From Vespula vulgaris (taxonomy: Eukaryota > Arthropoda > Insecta > Hymenoptera > Vespidae), in the NCBI RefSeq assembly GCF_905475345.1, contig NC_066594.1, forward strand, positions 1,620,001 through 1,684,000: DNA of 64,000 nt, read 5' to 3'. The notes under the pieces are model-generated. The model worked only from the letters and a program-made list of their open reading frames with translations, had not been told where the DNA came from and searched no databases. This document shows, one piece after another, positions 26,166 through 38,728 of this stretch. Made by a program: the position numbers and the translations under genes. Numbering within the stretch: position 1 is the first letter of the stretch; the number at the start of each line of letters is the position of its first letter.

Positions 26166-27532
26166 TGTTTTTATTGAGAAATGATTACTTTTAACATTTT
26201 CTTACTCCTCTTATATCTTAACGGTATGCATAATTAACTCGTAAGAAACAACGAACTCGTTACGTATATCGTTCTGCAATTTTTCATTATTCAAATGATC
26301 GTTTCGTAAAGTCATAGTGAGATATATGGACAATTCTCAAGGTAAAATAATTTTGTCGACATGGTAAATACTTTTCATAAACGAATATTTCATTCTTTTT
26401 AAAAATATCAGAGATACATATTAAATGAAAGATACGGATAACGTGCGTCGTTTCGATAAGAAATTCAGATGTTATCTATGCGTGTAAAAAGCGAAACTAT
26501 TGTAGGTATAATATTGAGATACTAGACATAATTATATCTTTCTTTTTTCTTTATTTTATTTTATTTTTATTTTATGTATGTATTTTCCCTTTCTCTTTTT
26601 TCATTCCTTATTCCGTTCATTACATTCATATTTTGTTACACAATGGTTTAACATTCTTCAACTTATAAGATATTTCAATCAATCAGCTTTCTTGATTTTA
26701 CTTTGCATTCGTGTTTATTTTCAGAAAAAAAATAAAAGAAAAAACTGGTTGTCCCAGAAACGTATCTCCTGTTTTTTTCATTTCGTTTTCCTTCTACGAG
26801 ACAAGCTAAACGTGTTTACACTACTTTCATAACGCAAACATCATAAAAAACTGGATAATATTTTCTATCGATGGATAAGTAAAGAAAAAAAAAAAGAACA
26901 AATCAAAGCGTAAAAGCATACGAAATGTTGCGATTAGGTATAATTAAAAATCGGAAAGGATTAATTTATTTAACGTAATTAAACGAATGTATAGATATCT
27001 TTATTATTTTTTGTATTTATGTTAAACTAAATTAATAATAACAAGGAAAAAGATAAAAAACATTGCTATTTATCAAGAAAAAACATAAAACTGTAAAATA
27101 TGAAAGTCACTCTTTTAATAAGATATTATTTTATCTTACATTATCACCGTGTTACGATAACTTATATACGTATTTATATTTATGTTATTATTATGTATTT
27201 TTTTGTTAATTTTATAATATAAGCAATATAATTCCTTAAGAAAACCAATATTGCATTAGGATAATCTCTAATCTATAATGACAAAGTATAATGATAATTA
27301 TATATAAGTCTTTATCTTTATATGTGTATAATGTACTGTTGTCTTCCTTACATAATATGAAACTGGAATCAAAGATGAAGAAAAAACGAGGTGCATTGAT
27401 TCGATTGATCGTTGCAAATAAATTGAAACAACATTCTCAATTATAAATAAATGAAAATTACTTTTTGGCTATATATCTTTCTCTCACTCTCTTTCTCTCT
27501 CCCTCTCTTCTTTTAACTTCTTACCTAAACAA

Positions 27533-27577
<45 letters not shown>

Positions 27578-27800
27578 TAAATAAGTATATATATGTATAT
27601 TATAAATATGTATACTAAATGTATATACATATGTGCATATTCACACACAGATAATATAAATATTTGAATATTGTATTTATTAATAAATTAAGTTGCGAAA
27701 AATACATTAACATTTCTTTTAATGCAAATATCTTATGATTACTTTAATGTAAACGATTTTGCATAGATATATATCCATAAGCTTATTTAACAAAATTGCG
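26166..27800. other. Spacer between P450 units 1 and 2
   Basis: The first ~200 nt after the truncation match the 3' flank of unit 2. The rest is AT-rich, with a CGAGGTGCATTGATTCGATTGAT block and CT tract (27,478-27,520) homologous to other unit boundaries, then an (AT)n run at 27,537-27,572. The open frame at 26,578-26,832 has no recognisable product. Confidence 0.5.
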
Positions 27801-27807
27801 TAAATGC

Positions 27808-27978
27808 TATATAAGCATAGGCAAAAGAGTCGAAATATTCGAAGACTAAAATTTCACTTCGCGAGAATTATTTAGACAACGATTCGACTAGCTAGATCGA
27901 TCCTATTTTACAAACACGTTTAATTCCTAGACAAAGATTCATCATTATTGCCGAATAGTCACTTTATGATCGTGTAAT
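27808..27978 (+). promoter_or_regulatory. Predicted promoter and 5' noncoding exon of unit 2
   Basis: CTATATAAG at 27,808-27,816 is a good TATA box, and a strong donor (GTAAGTG) begins at 27,979. The coding exon starts after a TTCCACAG acceptor only 5 nt upstream of its ATG. So an untranslated first exon must exist, and this interval is the best candidate. The exact start of transcription is unknown. Confidence 0.4.
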
Positions 27979-28260
27979 GTAAGTGTTTTCTACTTATTCT
28001 TGTCCATTTTATGGTTTTACATTATTACAGGTAACACCTAATATTCTTTTTAGACTAGTTAATCATCCATATCGCAAAAACAAGTACAAAAACGATTAAA
28101 ATTCATAGATTTTAATCGATGATTATAATCCATATAATGATAAATATAATTCATATATTGATCATTAATGTAATTGCACTAACATTGCACATTTCAATGT
28201 ACTTATGATAGTATGTTTGATGAAGTCTATTTAATAAATTTTTCTTCTTCCACAGATATA

Positions 28261-30748
28261 ATGTTTTTCACGATCTTATTAGGTTTCTTTACACTATTAT
28301 TTCTATTGCACTTCTTTATAAGATATGGGAGATTAGGAAGAATATCCAGTCGAATTCCTGGACCAAAAGCATATCCGATAATAGGAAATTTATATCATAT
28401 TCTAGTTGATGATAGTAAGTATCATTGAAAGTAAAATTGGTCGAAACGAATTATCCTTTAACTAGTAATATATCCTACTCGATGCAATTATCACTTAACA
28501 TAAATATATTATTAATATTTCAGAACAAATACTCTACAAATTCTGGGAAATTGACGACAAATTTTATCCAATCCATAGACTGTGGACCTTTTTTTTTTCG
28601 TTTGTAACTTTAATTCATCCGGAAGATATCGAGGTAAATGATCATAGGGTAAAAGCAGAATAACTTTTGTTTCCCGATTTTTGCGTTGATTTTTAAGTGT
28701 TATTTTCAACCTACGGAAAAATATAAATATATATCTTCATCTTTAGGTATTATTGAGGAGTACTCAACATCTACAAAAAAATGTACCTTACAAATTTTTA
28801 CGACCCTGGCTTTCCACTGGATTAATAACTAGTGAAGGTAATAACTTAAAACAAACGTAAATTGTATACATTTGATGATATTGAATGTTAAGAGTTGCAT
28901 TCAACAGGTGAAAAATGGCAACAAAGACGAAAAATCTTGACACCAACTTTCCATTTCAATATTCTTAAACATTTCATCGTCACATTTAACGAGGAGGCAC
29001 AATATCTTGTACAGTCACTGAAAGAAAAAGGAGAAGGAAATCCGATCATTAGAGATTTACAGGAACTCATACCCGAATATACTTTAAACACGATATGCAG
29101 TTAATGAAATAAAATTTCTTTACTCATTGATCATAATCATAAAAAAATAATTTACAAAGTAATAAATAATAATAATTATAGAGACGGCGATGGGAACCAC
29201 TTTAAAAGGGTTTGGCGAACGTGAAGCTAAATATCGGAATGCTGTTCATGACTTCGGCAAAATGATGGTTTATAGGCAAGTACTCATTTTTTTATTAGAC
29301 ATGAATTCAATTACATATTAAATAGAATTGAATCTAAAAAGATATGTATCGTTCATTAGAGTAACAAGACCTTGGTATCACATCGATAGTATATTTGCAT
29401 TATCTCCAAGTGGTCGGAAAGGAAAGGAATTGGTGAAAACGCTTCACGATTTTTCGAAAAAGGTATGTTCTTCATTTGAAGCGAATAAATTTAATCGAAA
29501 TTTTATTACGAAATCATATCGATTTTTGAAGATTTATGATTATTTTAGATAATAGCAGAGAGGAAACTTTTTCATGAACAAACTAACAGGAAATATTTAG
29601 AAAACTTTGAAGAAATGCACGAGAATCATATTTCTTCCGAAACAATCAAAGAAAATAATAAGAGTAATTTAACAGTTTAATGATAATGAATCATAATCTC
29701 CATACAAGTATTAATCAAATATTTTCACGATAGATCCGATATTCAAGAAAAGACTGGCTATGCTAGATTTACTTATAGCCGCTTCATTGAAAGATAATCA
29801 ATTCGATGAGGAAGGAATACGAGAAGAAGTCGATACTTTTGTGTTTGCAGTAGGTCGTAATATTCATACATTTCGAATATTAAGAAAAAATGAATATAAT
29901 TTATGACAAATATTTTCATAGGGTCACGACACTACGGCAATGGCCTTATGTTTCTCTTTACTTCTTTTTGCCAAACACAAAGATGTTCAGGTACTCCATT
30001 CATTTTTAAAAATTAATAAATCATCGGTAGAAAGAAACATGTTTTACATTTCTATGAATAATAAATTATTTATTCGTGTATAGGAACGTATTAGAAACGA
30101 AGTGAAGACAATTATAGAAAAAAGAGATCTTAAATTGACGCTCTCGGATATTCGAGAATTTTCATATTTGGAAAGATGTCTTAAAGAATCACTTCGTTTA
30201 TACCCCAGTGTTAATTCTATAACTCGTTATATAACTCAAGATTTACAGCTGAGTATGTGATGTATTTACACTTCATATAAATTTTCGTTTTATCATTAAA
30301 ATCAAATAAGCAGTTATATTAAATTTCAGAAAATTATTTAATCCCTGCTGGTACGAACTGTAAAATAAGTATCCACAGTGTACACAGGAATTCAGATTTA
30401 TGGCCAAATCCCGAAGTTTTCGATCCCGATAGATTTTTACCGGAAAATATAGCAAGACGTAATCCTTATTCTTACATTCCATTTAGTGCTGGACCAAGGA
30501 ATTGCGTGGGTAAATGTTGCATGAAAAAGTCGAAATGAGATTGTAATGAAATGTGTCGAAATTTATTGTATTATCTTTTTTTTATAGGTCAAAAATTCGC
30601 AATGCTGGAACTTAAAGTCACGGTAGCTTACATATTGCACCATTTTTATTTGGAACCAGTGGATGAACTAGACGACATTAAAGTAATAGGCGATATTGTT
30701 CTGCGCTCTTCTAAACCTCTTCGTGTCAAATTTGTACCTATAAAATAA
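28261..30748 (+). CDS. CYP4-like cytochrome P450 (unit 2), intact
   Basis: A haem-thiolate monooxygenase, expected on the ER membrane with NADPH-P450 reductase. CYP4 relatives hydroxylate fatty acids, hydrocarbons or xenobiotics; the substrate here is unknown. Coding exons: 28,261-28,414; 28,524-28,633; 28,747-28,837; 28,908-29,099; 29,182-29,275; 29,360-29,462; 29,549-29,663; 29,734-29,849; 29,922-29,990; 30,084-30,252; 30,330-30,509; 30,588-30,748. They join in frame to 517 aa, normal for CYP4. Visible are an N-terminal anchor (2-20), IPGPKAYP hinge (32-39), WQQRR C-helix (122-126), AGHDTT I-helix (325-330), ESLR ExxR (383-386), FDPDRF (435-440) and FSAGPRNCVG with haem Cys463. Intron 5 uses a GC donor. 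The usual CYP4 I-helix Glu before GHDTT is Ala. An earlier ATG at 28,213 is intronic, because CACAG acceptor precedes the chosen start. AATAAA lies at 30,785. Possible subfamily CYP4AB, not provable here. Confidence 0.93.
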
Positions 30749-32570
30749 CAGTAATGCATCTTTCTTATTCCATTCTCATAACGAAATAAATTATAAGAAC
30801 GAGACAATCCATTTTTCGAATCATTCCTTTACATTTCAAATCTTATGCAAATTCCTTTACATTTTTGTTTTACATTATGAAAAAATTTATTTGCATACAA
30901 AGCTGTTGTTTATCAAAATTATATAACAACTTCGTCGATTGATCTTTTATATTCTCTATAAGTATAAGGCGAATTTATAAAGATATCTCAGTGTCTGAAC
31001 TGAAATGAAGCACAGTGTCTGTGTTTTCACCGAGAAATCATCAATCTTAAAAGTTATTTACTCTTCTTATATTTTGCTTTAAGTTATGTATTAGTAACTT
31101 GTAAAAAACAACATACTCGGCAGTTGCGAATATCTTTCTGGAATAATTTGTTATTCAAATGATTGTATTGTCGGTAAAGTCGTGTTATAAATTTGGACAC
31201 GTAATTCCCAAGGTAAAATAATATATGTGCATATAATTTAGAAGGTAAGGTAATTTTGCCGACATGACGAATATTTTTCATAATCGATTATTTTGTCCTT
31301 GACATATAATATAATAAAATCAGATGATAAATTTTAAATAACTGAATAACGTGCATTATTTCGATGTTATAAACTCTATGTGGTGAAAGGCGATACGATT
31401 ATAGTTATAATGTTGAATCACGAAACATAATCACATCTTGTTATTTTCTTATTTTTATTGTATATATGTATTTTCTTTTTCCTTTCTTTTTTCTCATTGC
31501 TCATTTTTCCCAATCAATTTATTCACTGTAACACAACTTATTAAAGATTTCTGTCAATCTTTTTTTTCTCAATTTCATTTTGTTTTTGTGATATGTCAAT
31601 TAAAAAAATAAAACGCATCGTCTTAGAGACGTAACTCCTTATTTTTTTTCTTGTTTTTCTTTTCCTTCTACAATCCTATCCTTGCTTTATTGATAAGTTA
31701 AAAATTATTGGACTGGTACGAAGATAGAGCGCTTGACAATTTTTTTTTATCGATATGTTGATAAAGAAAGGAAAGAAAAAACAAAATCTAATTGCGTACG
31801 AACAGTTGCGATTAAAAAACCCGAAAGAATAAGTTATCGTTTGATCGTCGTGATTAAAGCTATAGATTTCTTTGTTATCTTTTTTATTCGTGTGAAATAA
31901 AATTTATTTTGTATTAGTTGAGTCTCTCTACAGTCTGTATAATTTTTTCTTTGAGAAAATATATGAAGCTGGAGGGAGAATAATTTATTAGTGTCCATCC
32001 TTCTATGAATAATGCAATTATTGTCTCATTGTATAAAAAAAGAGAAACAATTGACATTAAGTTTGAAAACCAGTAAAAATAATGTAAGTATTTAAGTAAT
32101 CATTCTACAAATTAGATTAGACAGTAGATAAAAAAGATTAGCGCTTGTTAATGAAAAAAATATATTACGTAATATTATAAAAATATATATTATATAAAAA
32201 TGTATTATTTAGTATAAAAGTGACTTTTGTAATAACACTTCTTATTTTATCACCGCGTTATGATGATTCAAGTCTTTTCTTTTATCTATAATATATAGCG
32301 ATAATGTTTCGCTGTATTTTCCTTATAATATAAAATAAAATATAATATAGAACATAATATAATATAAATAAATAGTATAATATAAATAAAAATAATAATA
32401 TAAAATACAATATAAAAATAGAATCGATTATAATGCAAACAGGAAACTATTTTAATCGATTTATTTATTAACTAATCGAATTAAAAAAATAAGAGTTGGA
32501 ACTATAGAAGACATTTATTTGACAATTAAAAAACAAAGACAAATAATATAGTAATCTCCTTGTCTGTATT

Positions 32571-32616
<46 letters not shown>

Positions 32617-32940
32617 CTTCTCTTATACTTTCTCCGTTCCATTACATTACCAAAAAATTGATTTTTTAAAATATAGCTACTCTTAAACGTATGTGTTAGA
32701 TTATCTCAGAAAAGAAATTGAACTTCAATTAATCTCCAAGTTTAAAAAACATCTTTGAACTTTGTATTTAATAAGTACTGTGTTATAAAAAATTAATTGA
32801 TGTTGTTACAAACATGCAATTATTTTCCTTCTCTAGGAATGATGTATTCTCATAATTATATATTGGATTGAAGATTATGCAACACGATGTTATAAAGACT
32901 GTAGATCCATATATCTTAAAATAAAAGTATCGTACTCTTG
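30749..32940. other. Spacer between P450 units 2 and 3
   Basis: No gene. Its first part (to about 31,240) is the 3' flank that also follows the truncated unit 1 and the relic at 46,405. A CT tract at 32,573-32,612 marks the unit boundary, as upstream of units 1 and 2. The rest is AT-rich. Confidence 0.5.
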
Positions 32941-32942
32941 CA

Positions 32943-33048
32943 GAATTACTCATTCATCGTTCAGACCGTGAAGCGATTGAGTGATTTGTTTATTTTGCCA
33001 GTGTCTTGATTAATTCTATTACAATAACTACAGGAATTTATAAACAAT
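32943..33048 (+). promoter_or_regulatory. Predicted 5' noncoding exon of unit 3
   Basis: It begins near GAATTACTCATTCAT, an initiator-like word about 25 nt after AAAATAAAAG, and ends at donor GTAAGTG (33,049). The corresponding segment before unit 4 has the same order of words and similar length, as does the orphan at 15,057. The coding exon acceptor is at 33,911. Confidence 0.45.
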
Positions 33049-33916
33049 GTAAGTGTTATCTGATTATTTCTTCCAATATATAATTACACGATTGTCATAA
33101 ATAATGTTTAATATTGCTTTTGTGTTCGTTAGTCATTTATAGAACTGAAACGGGTACGTAGAAGATATTAATCATGCATTTTTAAATTTATATTGATAAT
33201 TGACAATAATGCAAATCAAATTAAATTTAATTAAATAATTGGTTCGTTCAAAGTTTTCTTTTTCTTTTTCTTTGCCAAATTATACAATCGGATTAAACAA
33301 CTATATATTCTACATTTATTACATTAACATTTTTCGTTCGCATTTCGTTATAATGTAATTTTAACATACAATTGTTAGCATACATTAACAAATTAAATAT
33401 TCAAAACTTTTGAAAAATTATAAACTTGTATATTATATATTTCCTCCATTAACTTTATATGTTAACAATAAAATGAAAAATATGTTGCTCAAATTCGATT
33501 TTAATTGCAGAAATAAAAATTATATATCAATCATCAAATTAAATTTATTTTCATTGTGATACAGAAAGTCGTTATCTTGTTCAAAGGAAATACGTCGACT
33601 CTATCACAGCTTATGCATAAGTGTATCATTGATTGCAAGCGTTTCATTTTCATACTCGTCAATTAGATTCATTTAATTATTAGTACATTTAAAAATTGTT
33701 TCTATAATCATCGGCAATTTTTATCAGCAAAACACGATTTTTCAATATGCACAAAACCAATATTAATAAGTGAATGTTAAAGTCATCTAACTTCATCGTA
33801 TTGACATCCCAACATTAATACAAAATTTATTAATATAATATCATTTTACGAATTGTATATAGATAAAATAGTATATTTGAAGCTTGTTTATCAATTTTAT
33901 TTTTTCGACAGATATA

Positions 33917-36370
33917 ATGTTTTTCACGATCTTATTGAGCTTCTTTACACTTCTATTTGTATTACATTGCTTCATAAGATATGGAAGAATAGGAAGAATC
34001 GCTAATGGAATTCCTGGACTGCAAGCATTACCGGTAATAGGAAATTTATATCATCTTCAAGTTGATAACGGTAAACTTCAACAGAAATAATATCAGTCAA
34101 AATGGACTATCTTTTAACATACATTTCCTCCGACCCGTTGCAGTTGTTACTTAACATAAATATTTGATTAATATTTCAGAACACTTACTTGAAAAACTTT
34201 GGGAAATTAATAAGAAGTTTTCTCGAATCCATAGACTCTGGTCCTTTTCTTTTTCGTTAATAAATCTATTTCATCCGGAAGATGTTGAGGTAAATGATTA
34301 GAAGTTAAAAATAAAGTAAATTTTTATTTCTCTTTTCTGTATACAAAAAAAAAGTAAATGTATATTTTGACCGTAGGCATTATTGAAGAGTACCCAACAT
34401 TTACACAAAAAAATACCTTACGACTTTTTAAAACCTTGGCTTTGCAATGGATTAATAACTGGTGCAGGTAAGATCTTGAACAAACATAAACTTGATACAT
34501 TTGATAATATTTCATTTTATGAGTTTCACTCAACAGGCGAAACATGGCAGCAGCGACGAAAAATCTTGACACCTACCTTTCATTTTAATATTCTTAAACA
34601 CTTTATCGTCACTTTTAATGAAGAAGCACAGCATCTTGTAACGTCGTTGAAAAAGGAAGGAAAAGGAGATCCGATCGTTAAAGATCTACAGGAACTTATA
34701 CCCAAACATACTTTAAATGTGATATGCGGTTAGTCAAATAAAATTTACTCATTGATCTTTACTCATTGATCTTTAGCAAAGAAAAATAATTTACTCAAAT
34801 TCATTTGTAGAAACGGCTATGGGAATCAATTTAAGAGGAATGGGCGAATTTGCAACTAAATATCGCGAAGCCGTTCATACTTTCGGCAAAAACGCAATCT
34901 ATAGGCAAGTACTTATTCTTTTATTAAAAACGAATTCAATTACATATTAAATAGAATTCAATCTAAAAAGATATATATCGTTTATTAGAGTAACAAGACC
35001 TTGGTATCACATCGATATTATATTTGCATTATCGCAACGTGGTCGGCAACAAAAGGAATTGTTAAAAACGCTTCATGGTTTGTCGAGGAAGGTATACCAT
35101 TTTATTTACTTAAATGTACAAATAATTGTAACCTGAATTTTGCAAAATTGTATTGATCTCTGAAGATGTTGCAATTATTTTAGATAATAGCAGAAAGGAG
35201 ACTTTTCCACGAACAAACTGAAAGAAAATATTTACAAAATATTGAAGAAATGGATGAGGGTCAAACTTTGTTAGAAAAAACTGACGATTATAATAAGAGT
35301 AATCTATGAGTTTAATAATAATAAATCATAATCTCGATATATGTATTAATCGAATATTTTCACGATAGATCCGATATTCAAGAAAAAATTGGCTATGCTA
35401 GATTTACTTATTGCCGCTTCTCTGAATGATAATAAAATCGATGATGAAGGAATTCGAGAAGAAGTCGATACTTTTATGTTCGCGGTAGGTTCTAATATTC
35501 ATTCATTTCAAATATTAAAAAAAGAATGCAAATAATTTATGACAGAAAGACTTTATAGGGTCACGACACTACGGCAATGGCATTGTGCTTTGCTTTGCTT
35601 CTTTTTGCAAAACATAAAGATGTTCAGGTAATCCTTTCGTTCTAAAAAATTAATAAAACATCAATCGAAAGAAATACATTTTGAGTTTATAATGAATAAT
35701 GAATTATCTATTGATTTATAGGAACGTATAAGAAAGGAAGTAAATACGGTTATGCAACAAAATGATGGTAAACTGACTATTCCAATGATTCAAGAATTTT
35801 CATATCTGGAAAGATGTATAAAAGAATCACTTCGTTTGTATCCAAGCGTTCATACTATAGCTCGTTATATGTTTAATGATATGCAACTGAGTATGTGATA
35901 TATTTATATTTCATAAACATTTTCGTTTCATTATTAACATCAAATAAGCAATTATATTAAATTTCAGAGAATTATTTAATCCCAAGTAATACGATCTGTA
36001 AAGTAAGTATTTACAGTTTACATAGAAATCCAGAATTTTGGCCAAAACCCGATATGTTCGATCCGGATAGATTTTTACCGGAAAATGTTAAGGGACGTAA
36101 TCCTTATTCCTACGTCCCATTTAGTGCAGGACCAAGAAACTGTATAGGTAAATATAGCATATATAATTCGAAATTAGATCAAAATAAATGTATTATTTTT
36201 CTTTTATAGGTCAGAAATTTGCAATGCTTGAGCTCAAACTCATGGTAACTTACATATTGCACAACTTTTATTTGGAACCTGTGGATGAACTGGATGACGT
36301 TAAAATGATAGGAGATATTATTCTACGCTCGCCAAAACCACTTCGTGTCAAATTTATACCTATAAAATGA
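33917..36370 (+). CDS. CYP4-like cytochrome P450 (unit 3), intact
   Basis: This gene has the same 12-exon structure as its neighbours: 33,917-34,070; 34,180-34,289; 34,377-34,467; 34,537-34,728; 34,811-34,904; 34,989-35,091; 35,184-35,298; 35,369-35,484; 35,559-35,627; 35,722-35,890; 35,968-36,147; 36,210-36,370. It joins to 517 aa. Motifs include an N-terminal anchor, an altered hinge (IPGLQALP instead of IPGPKAYP), WQQRR C-helix, AGHDTT I-helix, ESLR, FDPDRF and FSAGPRNCIG with haem Cys463. Intron 5 again begins with GC (TATAG then GCAAGT), shared with unit 2 and not with units 4 and 5. The I-helix position that is Glu in many CYP4s is Ala. Exon 7 and its upstream intron are strikingly like those of pseudogene unit 1. 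Expected role: ER monooxygenase of unknown substrate. Confidence 0.93.
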
Positions 36371-36812
36371 CTGAAATCGAATTTTTCCATATTCCATTTT
36401 CTCCAAAATAAGATATATTGGAATTCTGCAAAAAATATTGGCAAGCCATTTATTAGCTACAACTGAAAGATAGATCTCGTACATTTTTAATAAGTACAAA
36501 TTTAATCTATAAACTCCTGCAAATTTTTATTATTCGTATGATCGTTTCGTTGATAAAATCAAGGTGCGAATATATCAATACATTGTTCTCAAGATAAAAT
36601 AATTTTGTCAACGTTATATAAATATAAATAAATATTTTGTACTGGACAGTCGTATCAGATAGTAAACGAAAGATAATGGGATAGAGAGCATTATTTCAAT
36701 TAACCCTCCACCCTCCCTCATAATGATCGTCGTATGATGACGGGAAGGCAATATCGGTGTGAGTACTTACAAGTGTAAAGATGTGAGTTACAATTTAATT
36801 GACTGTATTATC

Positions 36813-36927
36813 GACTCACATATTGTACCACATCTATTTGGAAGCAGTGAATGAACTATTCAAAATAATAGATGTTATACTACGCTCTTCCAAAGCACTC
36901 CGTGTCAAATTTATACCAATAAAATGA
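36813..36927 (+). pseudogene. Solo last exon of a lost P450 unit
   Basis: The sequence from CTCACATATT to the TGA at 36,925 matches the C-terminal exon of units 4 and 5, with short internal deletions around the LNN-VK region. The following ~500 nt (to about 37,400) match the 3' flanks of units 4 and 5 closely, including GACGACACTGCGTCTATGCA. Nothing upstream matches earlier exons. A whole unit has therefore been deleted down to its tail. Confidence 0.85.
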
Positions 36928-37725
36928 CGACACTGCGTCTATGCATGTTCAATTTTCTCCTTAATCAAATAAACTGTAACAATACATTATCCGTTTATCG
37001 CATTATTTCTTTTCATTAGTAACCTTTACATTTTTTTCATCTTTACTTTACATGGCAAAATAATTTCTTTCCGTAGAAAACTTTTATTCATCAAAACGTT
37101 ACATCGACTGACAAATTAATTTTATATATTATCTTTATACTAGACTAATAGACAAAGTTATTTCGGCTGATGTGTTAAACAGTGTCTTTATTTTCATAGA
37201 TTTACTCATCATATTTCTTAATATCGCGCATTAAAGACGTTATAGCTGTATATATATATTGTTTCGTTGAGTTTCCCACGTAACTTTAAAAAGGAATTGA
37301 ATACAACACGAAGAAGAAAAGATTTCAATTGACTCGGTTGTCCACTGCTAACAAAACCAATAAGAAAGGAAAGAAAGAAAAAGCTAGAGTTGTAGAAAAA
37401 ATTTATCTGACCAAAAAGAAAACTCAAAGAATATAGTTTTCTTCTTTGCGTATATACAATTTCAACAATTGTGCAAATACAATTTCTACAATTGTACTTT
37501 TAATAATAGCTATTCTATGATGCAAAATTTCTGAAAATGCTATAGAAAAATATTCATCTTGAGCTATGTTCGTATTTACAAATAATCCTTAGATATTGTA
37601 TTTCATAAAGACTGAGTCATAAAAAATTAAAAAATCTTTACACGTGAAATACATTTATCTTTTCTTTTCTAAGCCTAACAAACGTGCATAAATACATTTT
37701 TAGATAAACATTATGTAAACAATAG

Positions 37726-37875
37726 TATAAAAACCATATATTTACATGCTGAAGAGCAAAAAAACGCATTTATTGAGACTCATTCATACAAGGTGCGAGT
37801 GGTCGTGAGAACTAGGAAGTAATTCGACAGTGTCTTAAATAATCTAATGTCAAGAATATTGGAAAGTGTGAATAA
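37726..37875 (+). promoter_or_regulatory. Predicted promoter and 5' noncoding exon of unit 4
   Basis: TATAAAA lies at 37,726. GACTCATTCAT follows at about 37,775 and donor GTAAATGTTGTCCGATTATT starts at 37,876. Spacing and words match unit 3 and the orphan at 15,057. The downstream intron is also conserved with unit 5 (TATTGCTTTTGTGTTCATTA). Confidence 0.45.
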
Positions 37876-38728
37876 TGTAAATGTTGTCCGATTATTTACT
37901 CCAATTTATAATTACATGGTGACATAAATAATTCATAATATTGCTTTTGTGTTCATTAACCACTGATAAATCTAAAATAGATACGGAGAAGATACATTTA
38001 ATTCATTTTAAAACCTATATTGATTATTAACAAATACTCAGATCAAAGTAAATTCAATAAAATAATCAGTTCGTGTAAAGTTCTTTCTTCGTGATATTTC
38101 ACGATCGAACTAAGATTCTAATTATGTAGATATAATCTACGTTTATTACGATAATATTTTTCGCTGTAATGCATGTATATGCAATTTTAATAATGCAATT
38201 TTAATATATTTTTTCTAACTGCAAGAACTGATAGATTTAGCCTTTACAAGAGGTATTACAAATTTTTACAATCCTTTTATGATAAATCAATCTTGAACAA
38301 TATGTACACTCTTAAGCTCCAACTGTTCATGCAAATAATTAAATGAGAAATGCATCGACCAAATTCGATTTTATTCGCAGTGACAGAAATAAAAATTATG
38401 TATCGGTCCCTGGATATTGAATTAAATTTATATCGTTATATGGGAGACTTAAAATTTTATACACAATTCAGTTACTGCTTACACTCAATTCATTTTGGTA
38501 CACGTCAATTGATTACATATATACCAGGCATGAAAATTATTAATCAACAAATATTAAATGACGTATTCGAAATATCGTACGAGACGCATATTAAATTATT
38601 GATTTATCACCTAACTTTTTCTAAAACTGATCATTAATATAATTATATTCATATCGCACATTTGTATATACATATAATCGCATATTTGAAAAAGTCTACT
38701 TAAAAATTGTGTTCCTTCCACAGATATA

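Noticed and set aside
28213..28260. Upstream ATG for P450 units 2 and 3 (28,213 and 33,884)
   Set aside because: A CACAG or GACAG acceptor lies between these ATGs and the conserved MFFTI start, so the upstream codons are intronic; they are not shared among units.
38350..38637. 95-codon plus-strand frame upstream of unit 4
   Set aside because: It lies in the 5' intron, its counterpart upstream of other units is not open, and it has no recognisable domain.
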